From a bacterium YEK0313 (GTDB lineage: Bacteria > Pseudomonadota > Alphaproteobacteria > Rhizobiales > Phreatobacteraceae): a DNA stretch of 64,000 nucleotides. The position numbers were made by a program, and so were the translations under genes. Positions 17,938-28,158 of the stretch are shown here, in pieces. The stretch's first letter is position 1; each line of letters begins with the position of its first letter. A model generated the notes under the pieces. That model had not been told where the DNA came from. It saw nothing but the letters and a program-made list of their open reading frames with translations, and ran no database searches. The stretch spans positions 1,971,501 through 2,035,500 of the forward strand of contig CCMO02000001.1 in assembly GCA_000751295.2 (NCBI GenBank). Reading direction: 5' to 3'.

Positions 17938-19137
17938 TCAGGCGATCTTCAGGAGGGTGATCTTGCCACCCTTGACCTGCTCGTAGCGGAACCGGCAGTC
18001 GGCGATGTCGCCGCTGTCGAGGAAGTCGCATGGGCCGCTTGCGCCGTCATAGTCGACCGGCTGGCGGGCTGCGATCGCCTTCAGGCCGTCGAGCGCATTG
18101 TCGACCTTCGCGCCGCCGGGCGCCTGGCTGACCTTGCGCACCGTGTCGCGGATCGCCGTGCCCGAGCTGTCGCCGGCCAGTGCGATCGCCATCAGGACGA
18201 GGTTGATCTGGTCGTAGACCTGGGTCGTGTAGGGATCGGGATTGCTGACGCCGATCAGCTTGACGAGGCGCTGATAGGCGGCCGAGCCCTCCGCCGAAGA
18301 GGGCGAGATGGTGAACACGTTCTCGACCACGTCGGCCGGCACGCTCTCGACCAGCTTCTGGTTCACCGAATAGCCGAAGGCGATCTTCTTGGCCTGGAAG
18401 CCGGCGCGGTAGAGATCGCGCAGCAGCACGGTCGTGTCCGGGGCATAGCCGCCCAGCACCAGGGCATCGGGACGGAAGCGGCTGATCTCGTCGACTTCGG
18501 AGCGGTAGGACGGCTTCTTGTCGTCGTAGATGAGTGCGCCGGTTTCGCCGCCCTTGGCCTTGACCGCCAGGGTGATGTTCTCGAACTGGCTCTTCTGGAA
18601 CGGGGTCTGCGGCGACACGAAGAAGACCCGGCGCGCGCCCTGTTCGAGCGCGAACTCGCCGAACTTGCGGCCCTGCAGCGTGGTGTTCGGCTGGGTGCGG
18701 ATGAGATAGCCCTGGTGGGGCAGGGCGGTGATCGGGTCGGCACCGGAAACGGTGGCGAGGAAGGTTTTCGAATCCCAGCACAGCGGCGCGACCGCGGTCG
18801 TTACCGACGAGGCCCAGGTGCCGAGAATGGCCGAGACCTTGTCGACGTCAATGAGCTTGCGGGCGGCTCGCACGCCGGCTTCCGGATTGGTCTGGTCGTC
18901 TTCGGAAATCAGCTCGATCCGGCGGCCGAGAACGCCGCCGGCGGCATTGACCTCGTCGACCACCGCCTTGATCGCCTTGACCATGACCGGGCCGTAGGGA
19001 CCGCCTGCGCCGGTCAGCGGCGTCAGCGAGCCGATCTTGATCGGCGCGCCCTGGGCGCGGGCGGGCAGGGCGGCAAGGCCGGCGAGGGCTGCGGCGCCGC
19101 CAATGAGGCCGCGGCGCGTCGTGCCAGTGTGTGACAT
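17938..19137 (-). CDS. branched-chain amino acid-type ABC substrate-binding protein
   Basis: 399 residues with a Tat-type signal peptide (TRRGLIGG and a hydrophobic stretch ending LPARAQG). The mature start IKIGSLTPLTGAGGPYGP is the common opening of type I periplasmic binding proteins of the LivJ/amide-binding class; EDDQTNPEAGVRAARKLI follows as usual. GGAGA lies before the ATG. Ligand unknown; given the operon's amidohydrolase it may be an amide, ureido compound or small peptide rather than leucine. Confidence 0.9.
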   Translation of the reverse strand: MSHTGTTRRGLIGGAAALAGLAALPARAQGAPIKIGSLTPLTGAGGPYGPVMVKAIKAVVDEVNAAGGVLGRRIELISEDDQTNPEAGVRAARKLIDVDKVSAILGTWASSVTTAVAPLCWDSKTFLATVSGADPITALPHQGYLIRTQPNTTLQGRKFGEFALEQGARRVFFVSPQTPFQKSQFENITLAVKAKGGETGALIYDDKKPSYRSEVDEISRFRPDALVLGGYAPDTTVLLRDLYRAGFQAKKIAFGYSVNQKLVESVPADVVENVFTISPSSAEGSAAYQRLVKLIGVSNPDPYTTQVYDQINLVLMAIALAGDSSGTAIRDTVRKVSQAPGGAKVDNALDGLKAIAARQPVDYDGASGPCDFLDSGDIADCRFRYEQVKGGKITLLKIA

Positions 19138-19167
19138 CGGGTTCTCCTCTGGAGCTTTTTTTGATCG

Positions 19168-19875
19168 TCAGCCGCCCAGAAACAGGCGGCGGATCTCGGG
19201 GTCGGCGGCGAGAGCGGGGCCCGCGCCTTCTGCACTGTTGCGACCGGCGACCAGCACATAGCCGCGGGTCGAGATCGCGAGAGCCTCGACCGCGTGCTGC
19301 TCGACCATCAGGATCGGCAGGCCGCCGCGATTGAGCGCGACGACCGCGTCGAACAGCTCGTCCGCCGCCTTGGGCGACAGGCCGGCGGTCGGCTCGTCCA
19401 GCAGCATCAGCTTGGGATCAGTCATCAGGCCCATGGCCATGGCGAGGATCTGCCGCTGGCCGCCGGACAGCGTGCGCGCCAGGGCGCGCCGCTTGGCCGC
19501 GAGCATGGGATAGCGTTCATAGAGCGCTTCGACGCGCCGCGCCGTACCGGCCGGATCGAGAAAGCCGGAGATTTCGAGGTTCTCGGCCACCGTCAGGCTG
19601 CCGAAGACATTGCGTTCCTGCGGCACGAAGGAGATGCCGGCGCGCGCCCGGCCCTGGGCATCGCGGCCGGTCACGTCCTCGCCGCCGAGCCGGATCGCGC
19701 CGGCCTTGGCCGCGACGAGCCCGGCGACCACCTTCAGGAAGGTCGACTTGCCGGCGCCGTTCGGACCGATGATCGTGACGATCTCGTCATCGCCGACGCG
19801 CATCGACGCGCCCTTGACGATCTCTTCGGCGGCGCCGTAGCCGGCGACGACCGCCTCGACTTCCAGAATGCTCAA
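19168..19875 (-). CDS. livF: ABC transporter ATP-binding protein (LivF family)
   Basis: 235 residues with Walker A GPNGAGKST, FVPQERNVFGSLTVAENL, signature TLSGGQRQ and Walker B LMLLDEP. The length and the LivF-type opening (LEVEAVVAGYG) match. The start is a TTG at 19875 that overlaps the LivG stop (TTGA on the coding strand) and has GGGAGG seven bases upstream; no ATG is available nearby. Confidence 0.9.
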   Translation of the reverse strand: MSILEVEAVVAGYGAAEEIVKGASMRVGDDEIVTIIGPNGAGKSTFLKVVAGLVAAKAGAIRLGGEDVTGRDAQGRARAGISFVPQERNVFGSLTVAENLEISGFLDPAGTARRVEALYERYPMLAAKRRALARTLSGGQRQILAMAMGLMTDPKLMLLDEPTAGLSPKAADELFDAVVALNRGGLPILMVEQHAVEALAISTRGYVLVAGRNSAEGAGPALAADPEIRRLFLGG

Positions 19876-20636
19876 TGCCGCCTCCCGAGATAGGCTTCCT
19901 GGACGCGGCTGTCGGCGGCGACTTCGTCGAACGAGCCCTCGACCAGGGTGCGGCCCTCGGCCATCACGATGATCGGCGCGCACAGCCGGCGGATCAGCCC
20001 CATATCGTGCTCGATCAGGCAGATGGTGATGCCTTCGCGGTTGAGCGCGACCAGATGGCCGGCAATCTCCTCGGTGAGGCTCGGATTGACGCCGGCCATG
20101 GGCTCGTCGAGCAGGATCAGCCTGGGTTCGGCCATCAGCGCGCGGCCGATCTCGACGAGCTTCTTCTGGCCACCGGAGAGAGCGGTGACCGGATTGTCGA
20201 TGACGTGATCGAGCCTGAGGCGCCGGGCGATGCCGAGCGCCCGCTCGGCGAGCTCCGCCTCGCGGTCGCGGCCGGCGCGGCTGCCGATCAGCTCTACGGC
20301 CAGGCTTTCGCCGGATTGGCCCTGGCCGTAGAGCATCAGGTGCTGGAACACGCTGAGCTTCGGGAAGCCGCGGGCGAGCTGGAAGGTGCGTACCAGGCCG
20401 CGCGCGACGAGCCGGTCGGGCGAGAGGCCGCCGATCGCCTCGCCGGCCAGCCGGATCTCGCCGCCGTCGGGCCGATAGAGGCCGGAGACGACGTTGAACA
20501 GGGTCGACTTGCCGGCCCCGTTCGGACCGATCAGGCCGGTGAAGCTGCCGGCCTTGATGCCGAGATCGACGCCGTTGAGCACCTTGACGCCGTAGAAGCC
20601 CCGCGTCAGCCCGCGGACCGAGAGGAGTTCGCTCAT
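19872..20636 (-). CDS. livG: ABC transporter ATP-binding protein (LivG family)
   Basis: 254 residues with Walker A GPNGAGKST, the LivG-type LVRTFQLARGFPKLSVFQHL, signature ALSGGQKK and Walker B LILLDEPMAGVNP. The ATG overlaps the stop of the TetR gene (ATGA), so regulator and transporter are translated together. It pairs with LivF as the ATPase heterodimer. Confidence 0.92.
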   Translation of the reverse strand: MSELLSVRGLTRGFYGVKVLNGVDLGIKAGSFTGLIGPNGAGKSTLFNVVSGLYRPDGGEIRLAGEAIGGLSPDRLVARGLVRTFQLARGFPKLSVFQHLMLYGQGQSGESLAVELIGSRAGRDREAELAERALGIARRLRLDHVIDNPVTALSGGQKKLVEIGRALMAEPRLILLDEPMAGVNPSLTEEIAGHLVALNREGITICLIEHDMGLIRRLCAPIIVMAEGRTLVEGSFDEVAADSRVQEAYLGRRH

Positions 20637-21286
20637 GCCTCTTGTCCTTGTCGGCGGCGCGGCGGGGCGCCGGCCGGCCGGTCGGGGAAGTGCCGGCGCG
20701 CCTGGTCCTTCCAGAAGTCCAGGAGCTCGCGGTAATAGGCGGGATCGTCACGCAGAACGGTCTGGGCGATCATGCCGCGGATGAGGCACATGGTGGCGTT
20801 CATGACCGTGCGGGTGCGGCCGGGATCGGTGCCGCGGCTCGCGGCAAGCGCCATCCAGATGGCATCGAGGCCGGAGTGGAAGTCCCTGACCACCGGCACC
20901 AGCCGGGCCTTGAACTCGTCATTGTGCCGGGCCTCGGGCAGATACTCCATGGTCACGTAGAACAGCCGGTCCGACATGATCGCCCAGAGATAGTCGACGA
21001 TCTCGTCGCTGCTGCCGCCCCGCGCGCCAATGTCTTCGGCGAACCGGTGCAGGTCATCGGTCACCTGGCCGAGCATGCGCGCGATCGCCGAGGTGACGAG
21101 ATCCTCGCGGCCGCCGAAATGGTGGGTCAGCGCGCCGCGCGAGACACCGGCATAGGCGGCGATCTCGGGCGTCGGCATGCGCGCGATGCCGCGGTCGTGC
21201 AGAAGGTCGATGGTCGCTTCCAGGAGCCGCGTCGAGGTCTCGGCGCTGCGTTCCTGCTGCGAGCGTCGTTCGCGCCGTTTGGTCAA
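20633..21286 (-). CDS. TetR-family transcriptional regulator
   Basis: The N-terminal helix-turn-helix is seen in IARMPTPEIAAYAGVSRGAL then THHFGGREDL, typical TetR. The C-terminal ~140 residues form a ligand-binding domain. It is the first gene of the leftward liv operon. No ATG precedes the DNA-binding domain in frame; the TTG at 21286 (LTKRRERRSQQERS) is the most reasonable start, though the frame is open to 21394. A dyad 58 bases upstream is a likely autoregulatory operator. Confidence 0.82.
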   Translation of the reverse strand: MTKRRERRSQQERSAETSTRLLEATIDLLHDRGIARMPTPEIAAYAGVSRGALTHHFGGREDLVTSAIARMLGQVTDDLHRFAEDIGARGGSSDEIVDYLWAIMSDRLFYVTMEYLPEARHNDEFKARLVPVVRDFHSGLDAIWMALAASRGTDPGRTRTVMNATMCLIRGMIAQTVLRDDPAYYRELLDFWKDQARRHFPDRPAGAPPRRRQGQEA

Positions 21287-21343
21287 GACCGCTCGCCCCC
21301 TCAGCGCTCGATGTCGATGGCGCGGGAGTGAGCCACAGCAGAA

Positions 21344-21361
21344 ACAAACATGCAAGTCTGT
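21344..21361. promoter_or_regulatory. candidate TetR operator
   Basis: ACAAACATG followed directly by CAAGTCTGT forms an 18-bp imperfect palindrome (seven of nine positions pair) in an AT-richer stretch 58 bases upstream of the TetR start. Size and position suit a TetR dimer site that would control the whole liv operon. Confidence 0.45.
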
Positions 21362-21519
21362 TTTTAAGTTGTCGTGCAAACTGTCTAGAGCCACCGGCCC
21401 GAGCGGCCGCCCGGCACGATGCGGGCGGTTGTTTGCTTCGGCCGACCGACATGCCGGAGGACCCTGCCGATGCTGAGCGGCTGCCGGGTGTCCGCCGCGG
21501 TCGAGAACGCGATGGCGCG

Positions 21520-21882
21520 TCAGCCCGGCACGAGGTCGAAGAAGCCGACCACCGCGGCGAGCTTGCCGTCGGCTGCGCTGCGCAGGATGTCGGTGCCTTT
21601 GACGACGGCGGGCCCATTGCCGGCGGAGAGCTGCCAGCTCAGGCGGACATGGCTGCCGAACCCATCGGGCTTGCCGACGAGGCTGAAGCTGAGCCCGGCG
21701 AATTGCTGCTGGACGCCACCGAGCACGGCATCGATCTGATCATGTCCGCGGCCCTCCGCGACGGGGTCGATGAAATGGCCGTCGGCGGCCCAGAGCGCCG
21801 CGACCTTCTGGCGGCGCGCGCCGGCATCGGTCTCGTTCCACATGGCGATGTAGCGGTCGGCAAGTTCACCCGGATGGGTCAT
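21520..21882 (-). CDS. NTF2-like/SnoaL-type small protein
   Basis: 120 residues starting MTHPGELADRYIAMWNETD; AALWAADGHFIDPVAEGRG and a late VVGFFDLVPG fit the NTF2/SnoaL fold (a helix, then a metal-free ligand pocket). AAGGAGACGACC before the ATG at 21882 is a strong ribosome binding site. It is divergent from the FAD-linked dehydrogenase gene. No specific function can be assigned. Confidence 0.8.
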   Translation of the reverse strand: MTHPGELADRYIAMWNETDAGARRQKVAALWAADGHFIDPVAEGRGHDQIDAVLGGVQQQFAGLSFSLVGKPDGFGSHVRLSWQLSAGNGPAVVKGTDILRSAADGKLAAVVGFFDLVPG

Positions 21883-22075
21883 GGTCGTCTCCTTGGAAAG
21901 GTGCAACGGGGCGATCATCGCGATCGGCGAGCGCGGACCAATTACCTTGCAGGTCATCGCCGCGCCGGTTGCCGGGCTTTCCGCCGATCAGGCGAGGCCT
22001 GCCTTTCCTGTCGCGGGCGGCCGTGCCAATAAGGCGCCCCCGGGGAGGATCCGGCGGACGGCATGGAGGAGAGCC

Positions 22076-23500
<1,425 letters not shown>

Positions 23501-23570
23501 GCGGATCTTGCGGCGCGGTCCTCAGGGGCCGGAAGCGCAGCCCGCATGCCGCGCAATACGCATAGCCGGC

Positions 23571-24287
23571 TCAGCGCGGCCAGAACCGGTCGCCGCCCTT
23601 CAGCGCCCGCTCATAGGCCTCGTCCCAGACGCGCAAGGGATAGACGACTCGAAAGCAGTCGAAGCCGCGCAGCATGGCCGCTGCACTGTCGGGCAGGCGG
23701 GTGACCACGTCGAGAATGAGCTGCTTCATCATCTGCGCCCGCTGCTCCAGATTGGGCGTCGGCTCGATCACCAGCGGCGTCTCGCCGGTCGCCTGGGCCT
23801 GTGGTGCCGCCGGCTCGGTCGCCTGGACGATCAGGGCGCCCATCTGCTCGAACAGATAGTCGGCACCGATCAGGCCAAGGCCGTGCTCCGTGCCGGCAAT
23901 GCGGGCGCGGATGGCGGCGGCGGCGAAACACGCCGGCGCCAGCGGCCGCCCGAGCAGCGAGGCATAGTCGTGGCGTTCGGCGTCGGGGTCGTCCACCAGT
24001 TCGTCCGACAGCGCCTTGACGATGTCGGCCTCCTCGGCCGGCAGGTGGTTGGCGAGCGCGAGCGCAGCCTCGGCGCGGTGCGACTGATACCAGCGCGTCG
24101 TCGCGCGGATCTCGTGCACGACAGCTGCGCTCTGCGGGCGCGGTGCCTTGGGATTGTTGATGAACTTCCAGCCGCGCCAGGCGTGGATATCGGCGAAGAC
24201 GTCGACGACGCGGCTGTCGAGCTCATCGAAAACGGCAAGCGCCGCAGGCGAATGCCGCTTCGGTGGCGTGGCGAGCGTCGTGGTCAT
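23571..24287 (-). CDS. hypothetical protein, possible haem-oxygenase-like diiron protein
   Basis: 238 residues, predicted almost wholly helical and soluble, with no signal peptide. I do not recognise it with certainty. A stretch near residues 90-120 (ALSDELVDDPDAERHDYASL) and a later GLGLIGADYLFEQ resemble the E-x-H and G-rich helices of haem-oxygenase-like diiron oxidases (iron-containing redox enzyme family), which would make it a small oxygenase or oxidase. This is a weak resemblance. GAGGTG precedes the ATG at 24287; the frame is open to 24362. It stands alone, convergent with the hydroxyacid dehydrogenase gene. Confidence 0.6.
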   Translation of the reverse strand: MTTTLATPPKRHSPAALAVFDELDSRVVDVFADIHAWRGWKFINNPKAPRPQSAAVVHEIRATTRWYQSHRAEAALALANHLPAEEADIVKALSDELVDDPDAERHDYASLLGRPLAPACFAAAAIRARIAGTEHGLGLIGADYLFEQMGALIVQATEPAAPQAQATGETPLVIEPTPNLEQRAQMMKQLILDVVTRLPDSAAAMLRGFDCFRVVYPLRVWDEAYERALKGGDRFWPR

Positions 24288-24618
24288 GCCGCACCTCGTT
24301 GGATGAAGTCGTCGGTTGAAGGCGCGTCCTGCTCCTGGGCCGTTTGCGGCGGCCGCGCGCACCGGGCGCGCAGTACCGCAGGTCCCTGACCCCAGTGCGA
24401 GAATCGCACCTTCCAGATTTCCACATTGCCAATTTGTCTGCTCCCCCCAAACGGGGGAAATACTGATTCTTTATACAGGTTGTCTGGCCCGCATAGCGAG
24501 CCCAAATGACGTTGCGTCCGCTCCAGGTTGTCAATTGTCAAAAAGTGTTACGAGGCGGGGCGCGGAAGCGATCCGGCGGCGGGCGGCCGTGCTCCCCGGG
24601 TGGCCGGCCGCTCAAGGC
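24288..24618. other. intergenic region, nothing firm seen
   Basis: 331 bases upstream of the 24287 gene and downstream of the dioxygenase-esterase fusion. It is AT-richer around 24420-24550 and should hold the promoter of the leftward gene (for example two overlapping TTGACA-like hexamers on the minus strand near 24530-24543), but no convincing -35/-10 pair, operator or RNA was found. Confidence 0.4.
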
Positions 24619-26172
24619 TCAAACGCCGTACGAGGCGGTGTGCCAGGCCCCGATCGCAGCTATGTCGGCATCGCCGGATGCATGGCCTGCGGTCAGTTCG
24701 CGCAGGTCGACCGCGGCGCCTCTCTCGCGCAATTGGCGGATCAGGCCCGCAGCCTCGGCAAGATAGGGATCGGCGGAACCGGTCAGCGCAAGCACCCGCG
24801 CCCCGGCGAGGTCTGCGGCGGGCGGGCTGTCCAACACCTGCACCGGACGCATGAGCACCGCGTTGCGGATCAGACCCGGCTGCAGCATCATCGCCGCCGC
24901 GGCAAAGTTGGCGCCGTTGGAATAGCCGAGCAGCATCGTCCGCTCGGGATCGAGGCCATAGAAGGCAAGGGCCTCCTGAAGTGTCGCGGCAAAGGCTTCC
25001 GCCTCGCGCGCTATGTCGGCGGTGTCGAATGCGCCGCTGTCGAAGCGCCGGAACCAGCGCAACGACCCGGCTTCCGTGCTCCGGCCGCGAAAACCGAGCA
25101 GGTTGGCGTTCGGCGCGGCCGCATGGGCGAGCGGCATGAGGTCGGTTTCGTTGCCGCCGGTGCCGTGCAGCAGGACGATGGTGCTGCCGTCGCCGCCGTC
25201 CATCCGTTTCAGGCGGTGCACGAAGGCCAGATCGGCCCGCCGCTCGCGCGGTTCGCCGGGAAGGGCGATATCAGGCAATTGCAGCTTGACCGCCTCACCC
25301 GTGCCGGGCGGGACGAACAGGCCCTCACCGAGCCGGGCCGGGGTCTCGTCCACGGTCATGCCGGGGCCGTCGGTCGCCCGCTCGCACAGCGCGCCGCCCG
25401 GCTCGCGCCAATAGAGCGAGGTGAAATAGCGCCGGTCCTTGATCGGGCTGACTTCGCGGCCTTCATCCTCCAGCCGGCGGAGCGCCGCCTGAAGGCCTGC
25501 CGCGTCGGCGGTCCGGAAGGCGAGGTGATCGATCGTGCCCGGGCCGCCGGCACCGGGCCAGAAGCCGCTGGCGTCGCGCAGATCCAGGCTGTCGCCGGCG
25601 GGCGAGGTGAGGCGCACCAGCCCGTCCTCGCGGGCGGTTTCGCGATAGGAGAGATGATCCGCGAAGAAGGCCTCGCTCATCCGCAGCTGGTCGGTGAGCA
25701 GGGTCGCTCCCGCAAGGCGGCGAATGGCGTGCTCGGCCGGCACCGGGCCGTCCCCGAGCGGCGCGGCAGCCGCGAGATCGTCGGTGCCGGCGAGCCGCAC
25801 CGTGGCGCCGTCGGGATCGGTGAGCCGCAGCACGGGCTGGCCGAAAAGCCGGGAGGGACCGGCGACCTTCACGCCGTGGCTCATCGCGCGGGTCAGCCAG
25901 AAGCCGATGCTGGCGGAGGGGATGGCCAGCGCGAGCTCGGTGAACTGGCCGAGCCCGACGCGCCCCGGCGCGCCGTCCTCCCAGACGAGAAAGGTCACCA
26001 GCGAGCCCGGAGAGCCCGCAGCATCCCCGTAAAAGAGATGGAGCTGGGTCGCGTCCTCGAACCCGCCGGTGCGCTTGACCAGGCACAGGCCGAGGAAGCC
26101 GGCATAGAAGTCGACATTGGCCTGTGCCTGGCCGGTGACCAGGGTGACGTGATGCAGCCCCGCGGCCATCAT
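24619..26172 (-). CDS. VOC ring-cleaving dioxygenase fused to alpha/beta hydrolase (MhqO-MhqD-like)
   Basis: 517 residues. Residues about 1-305 hold two vicinal-oxygen-chelate repeats: GLHHVTLVTG at the start with metal His, then GTIDHLAFRT and LYWREPGGALCE, matching hydroquinone-specific dioxygenases of the MhqO/LinE type. Residues about 315-517 form a phospholipase/carboxylesterase-type hydrolase: VLLHGTGGNETDL (oxyanion), nucleophile in LLGYSNGAN (GxSxG), Asp in LTGSADPY and His in TAGHASG. In Bacillus mhqO and mhqD are separate genes of the quinone response; here both are one chain. Starts one base after the IalB stop, so co-transcribed. Confidence 0.85.
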   Translation of the reverse strand: MMAAGLHHVTLVTGQAQANVDFYAGFLGLCLVKRTGGFEDATQLHLFYGDAAGSPGSLVTFLVWEDGAPGRVGLGQFTELALAIPSASIGFWLTRAMSHGVKVAGPSRLFGQPVLRLTDPDGATVRLAGTDDLAAAAPLGDGPVPAEHAIRRLAGATLLTDQLRMSEAFFADHLSYRETAREDGLVRLTSPAGDSLDLRDASGFWPGAGGPGTIDHLAFRTADAAGLQAALRRLEDEGREVSPIKDRRYFTSLYWREPGGALCERATDGPGMTVDETPARLGEGLFVPPGTGEAVKLQLPDIALPGEPRERRADLAFVHRLKRMDGGDGSTIVLLHGTGGNETDLMPLAHAAAPNANLLGFRGRSTEAGSLRWFRRFDSGAFDTADIAREAEAFAATLQEALAFYGLDPERTMLLGYSNGANFAAAAMMLQPGLIRNAVLMRPVQVLDSPPAADLAGARVLALTGSADPYLAEAAGLIRQLRERGAAVDLRELTAGHASGDADIAAIGAWHTASYGV

Positions 26173-26173
26173 G

Positions 26174-26743
26174 TCAGCGCAGCAGAGCCGCCGTGCGGTC
26201 CAGCGCCGGAGCGAGCCCCTTGAGCGAGATCGAGAAGGTGGTCTCGCGGCCGTCATCGGTCGCGACCTTCGCCTTGATGACCGTGCCGCGGCGCAGGCTC
26301 GCCAGCGTCCGCGCGTCGAACGACAGCGGCACCAGGCAGCCGGCGGGCAGGCAGGTGCGGAACCGCAAGGGCTGGCCGACCGGGCCGTCGTCGATCTGCA
26401 GGCTCACGCCCTTGTCGAGCGCCAGGCCAAAGGGCAGGACGAGCAGGCCTTCGGCCTTGTCGCCGACGGTCGTCAGCTCGACCGCCAGCACCCGCTGCCG
26501 GCTCTGCGGGTCCGACTGCTGCTGCGACAGCGCGCAGCGCTTGCCGGTGCCCTGCTGGACGCAGGCGACCTGCCAGTCCTGATAGGTCTCCTGCAGCGAC
26601 GAGGCACCGCCCGGCAGGGGCGAGGCGGCCGGCGCGGCCGCCTGCGGAGCGGCAGCCTGGGCGCGCACCGCCGGCACGACGAATTCAGCAGCGCCGAAGG
26701 CGGTGGCGGCCAGCAGGGCGAAGGCGGCGAAGGTCTTGGTCAT
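26174..26743 (-). CDS. invasion-associated locus B (IalB) family protein
   Basis: 189 residues with a signal peptide (TFAAFALLAATAFGAA...VRAQA) and a Pro/Ala linker. The mature domain begins with YQDWQVACVQQG and has CALSQQ, FRTCLPAGCLVP and a late FSISLKGL, the conserved Cys and strand pattern of IalB proteins. These periplasmic or envelope proteins were named from Bartonella and are widespread in Hyphomicrobiales; their biochemical role is unclear. The ATG at 26743 directly precedes the signal sequence. Confidence 0.88.
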   Translation of the reverse strand: MTKTFAAFALLAATAFGAAEFVVPAVRAQAAAPQAAAPAASPLPGGASSLQETYQDWQVACVQQGTGKRCALSQQQSDPQSRQRVLAVELTTVGDKAEGLLVLPFGLALDKGVSLQIDDGPVGQPLRFRTCLPAGCLVPLSFDARTLASLRRGTVIKAKVATDDGRETTFSISLKGLAPALDRTAALLR

Positions 26744-26830
26744 CGAGCGATCCGTGCGTTGCAGGATCAGCGTTGTGACGCAAAGAGGCGTCGCCGACAA
26801 GTTCCACTGCGCGCAAGGTGGGGCCGGCGC

Positions 26831-27712
26831 TCACGCGCCGTGCCCGGTTTCGTCCTCGATCTGGATCGTCGACAGGTGCAGGTCGTAGCGCTGTTCGAGC
26901 AGCGTCTCGACCTGCTTGCGCAGCGCGATCATGCCGTCCGGGCCTGCGCGGGTCACGATATGGGCGGTGACCACATTGCGGTCGCTGGTCAGCGACCAGA
27001 CATGCAGGTCGTGGACGTCGGCCACGCCGTCGATCGCCTTCAGGTCGCGCTCGACGGCGGCCACGTCGATGCCGGCGGGCGCGGCCTGCAGCAGGACGTC
27101 GATGCTCTCGCGCAGCAGGATCCAGGTCCGCGGCAGGACCCAGAGGCCGATCGCGACCGCGATCACCGTGTCGACCCAGGTCCAGTTGGTCAGCCAGATG
27201 ACGAGGCCGCCGAGGATGACGCCGACGGAGCCCAGAAAGTCGCTCCAGACCTCCAGATAGGCGCCCTTGACGTTGAGGCTCGCATCCTTGCCGGCCGACA
27301 GGAGGCGCATGGCGATGATGTTGACGATCAGGCCGAGCACGGCGATCACCAGCATTGGCACGGACTGGACCTCGGGCGGTGCCGCGAAGCGCTGCCAGGC
27401 TTCGTAGAGGATGTAGATGGCGACGCCGAACAGCAGCACCGCATTGAAGGCGGCAGCCAGGATCTCGAAGCGGTAGAAGCCATAGGTGCGCCGCATGTCC
27501 GGCGGGCGGCGCGCGATGCGCACCGCGGCCAGCGCGATGGCGAGGCCGACCGCATCGGTGAACATGTGCGCGGCGTCCGAGAGGAGCGCCAGCGAATTGG
27601 TGAGGATGCCGCCCACCACCTCGGCGACCAGGAAGGTCGTGGTGAGGGCGAGCGCGATGGTCAGCCGCGTCTGGTTCTGCGTGCGGGCGCCATGATCGTG
27701 GCCGGCTCCCAT
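26831..27712 (-). CDS. cation diffusion facilitator (CDF) metal efflux protein
   Basis: 293 residues. Six membrane helices follow a His-containing N-terminus (GHDHGAR). Helix II carries SLALLSDAAHMFTDAVGL, with the H/D metal-site residues of the zinc/cadmium CDF group (ZitB/CzcD-like), and helix V has the matching LGSVGVILGGLVI context. The ~80-residue cytoplasmic C-terminal domain includes VHDLHVWSLTSD, a CDF dimer/metal site. It exports Zn2+ (possibly Cd2+ or Co2+) by proton exchange. It lies downstream of a zinc-ribbon gene and a MerR-type promoter, pointing to metal-induced expression. Confidence 0.92.
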   Translation of the reverse strand: MGAGHDHGARTQNQTRLTIALALTTTFLVAEVVGGILTNSLALLSDAAHMFTDAVGLAIALAAVRIARRPPDMRRTYGFYRFEILAAAFNAVLLFGVAIYILYEAWQRFAAPPEVQSVPMLVIAVLGLIVNIIAMRLLSAGKDASLNVKGAYLEVWSDFLGSVGVILGGLVIWLTNWTWVDTVIAVAIGLWVLPRTWILLRESIDVLLQAAPAGIDVAAVERDLKAIDGVADVHDLHVWSLTSDRNVVTAHIVTRAGPDGMIALRKQVETLLEQRYDLHLSTIQIEDETGHGA

Positions 27713-27812
27713 GGGGTCACTCCTTCGTGTGTCGGGGGGCGGGGGATAGTCATGGCCGGCAATGCGGTGATGACATTGCCGGCGAACCGGAGCGGGACGA
27801 TCGGCTCAGCGA

Positions 27813-28073
27813 TCAGCCCGCAGCGCCGCACTGCGGACAGAACTTTGCAGAAGCCGGCCGTTCGGTCGAGCAGGACGGGCAGGGCCGCGTGCCGAGCGCG
27901 GTGCCGCACTGGCCGCAGAACCGGCTGCCGGTCGTGTTTTGCGCTGCGCAGGCCAGGCAGAGGATCGCCGCCGCCGGCGATCTCGTCCTGGTCGGGCCAT
28001 AGCCGTAGCCGCCGTGATGGCGGCTCTGCCGGCCGTGGCGGCCGCCACCGAGAAGGTGCTTGAAAAAGCTCAT
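27813..28073 (-). CDS. small double zinc-ribbon protein
   Basis: 86 residues. After a basic, Gly/His/Tyr-rich head (MSFFKHLLGGGRHGRQSRHH) come two zinc ribbons with four CxxC pairs: CLAC, CGQC, CPSC and CPQC. The His-rich head and eight cysteines suggest binding of zinc or another soft metal. It is the first gene behind the MerR-type promoter and 100 bases upstream of the CDF exporter, so it may buffer or sense metal. Exact role unknown. Confidence 0.75.
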   Translation of the reverse strand: MSFFKHLLGGGRHGRQSRHHGGYGYGPTRTRSPAAAILCLACAAQNTTGSRFCGQCGTALGTRPCPSCSTERPASAKFCPQCGAAG

Positions 28074-28158
28074 GATTCGTCTCCGCTCCGGGGCCTGCGG
28101 CCAGGGTGGCGGAGTGAAGCCGGTCGGCGTCGCCCCCTTGGAAAACCGGGCCGACTTG

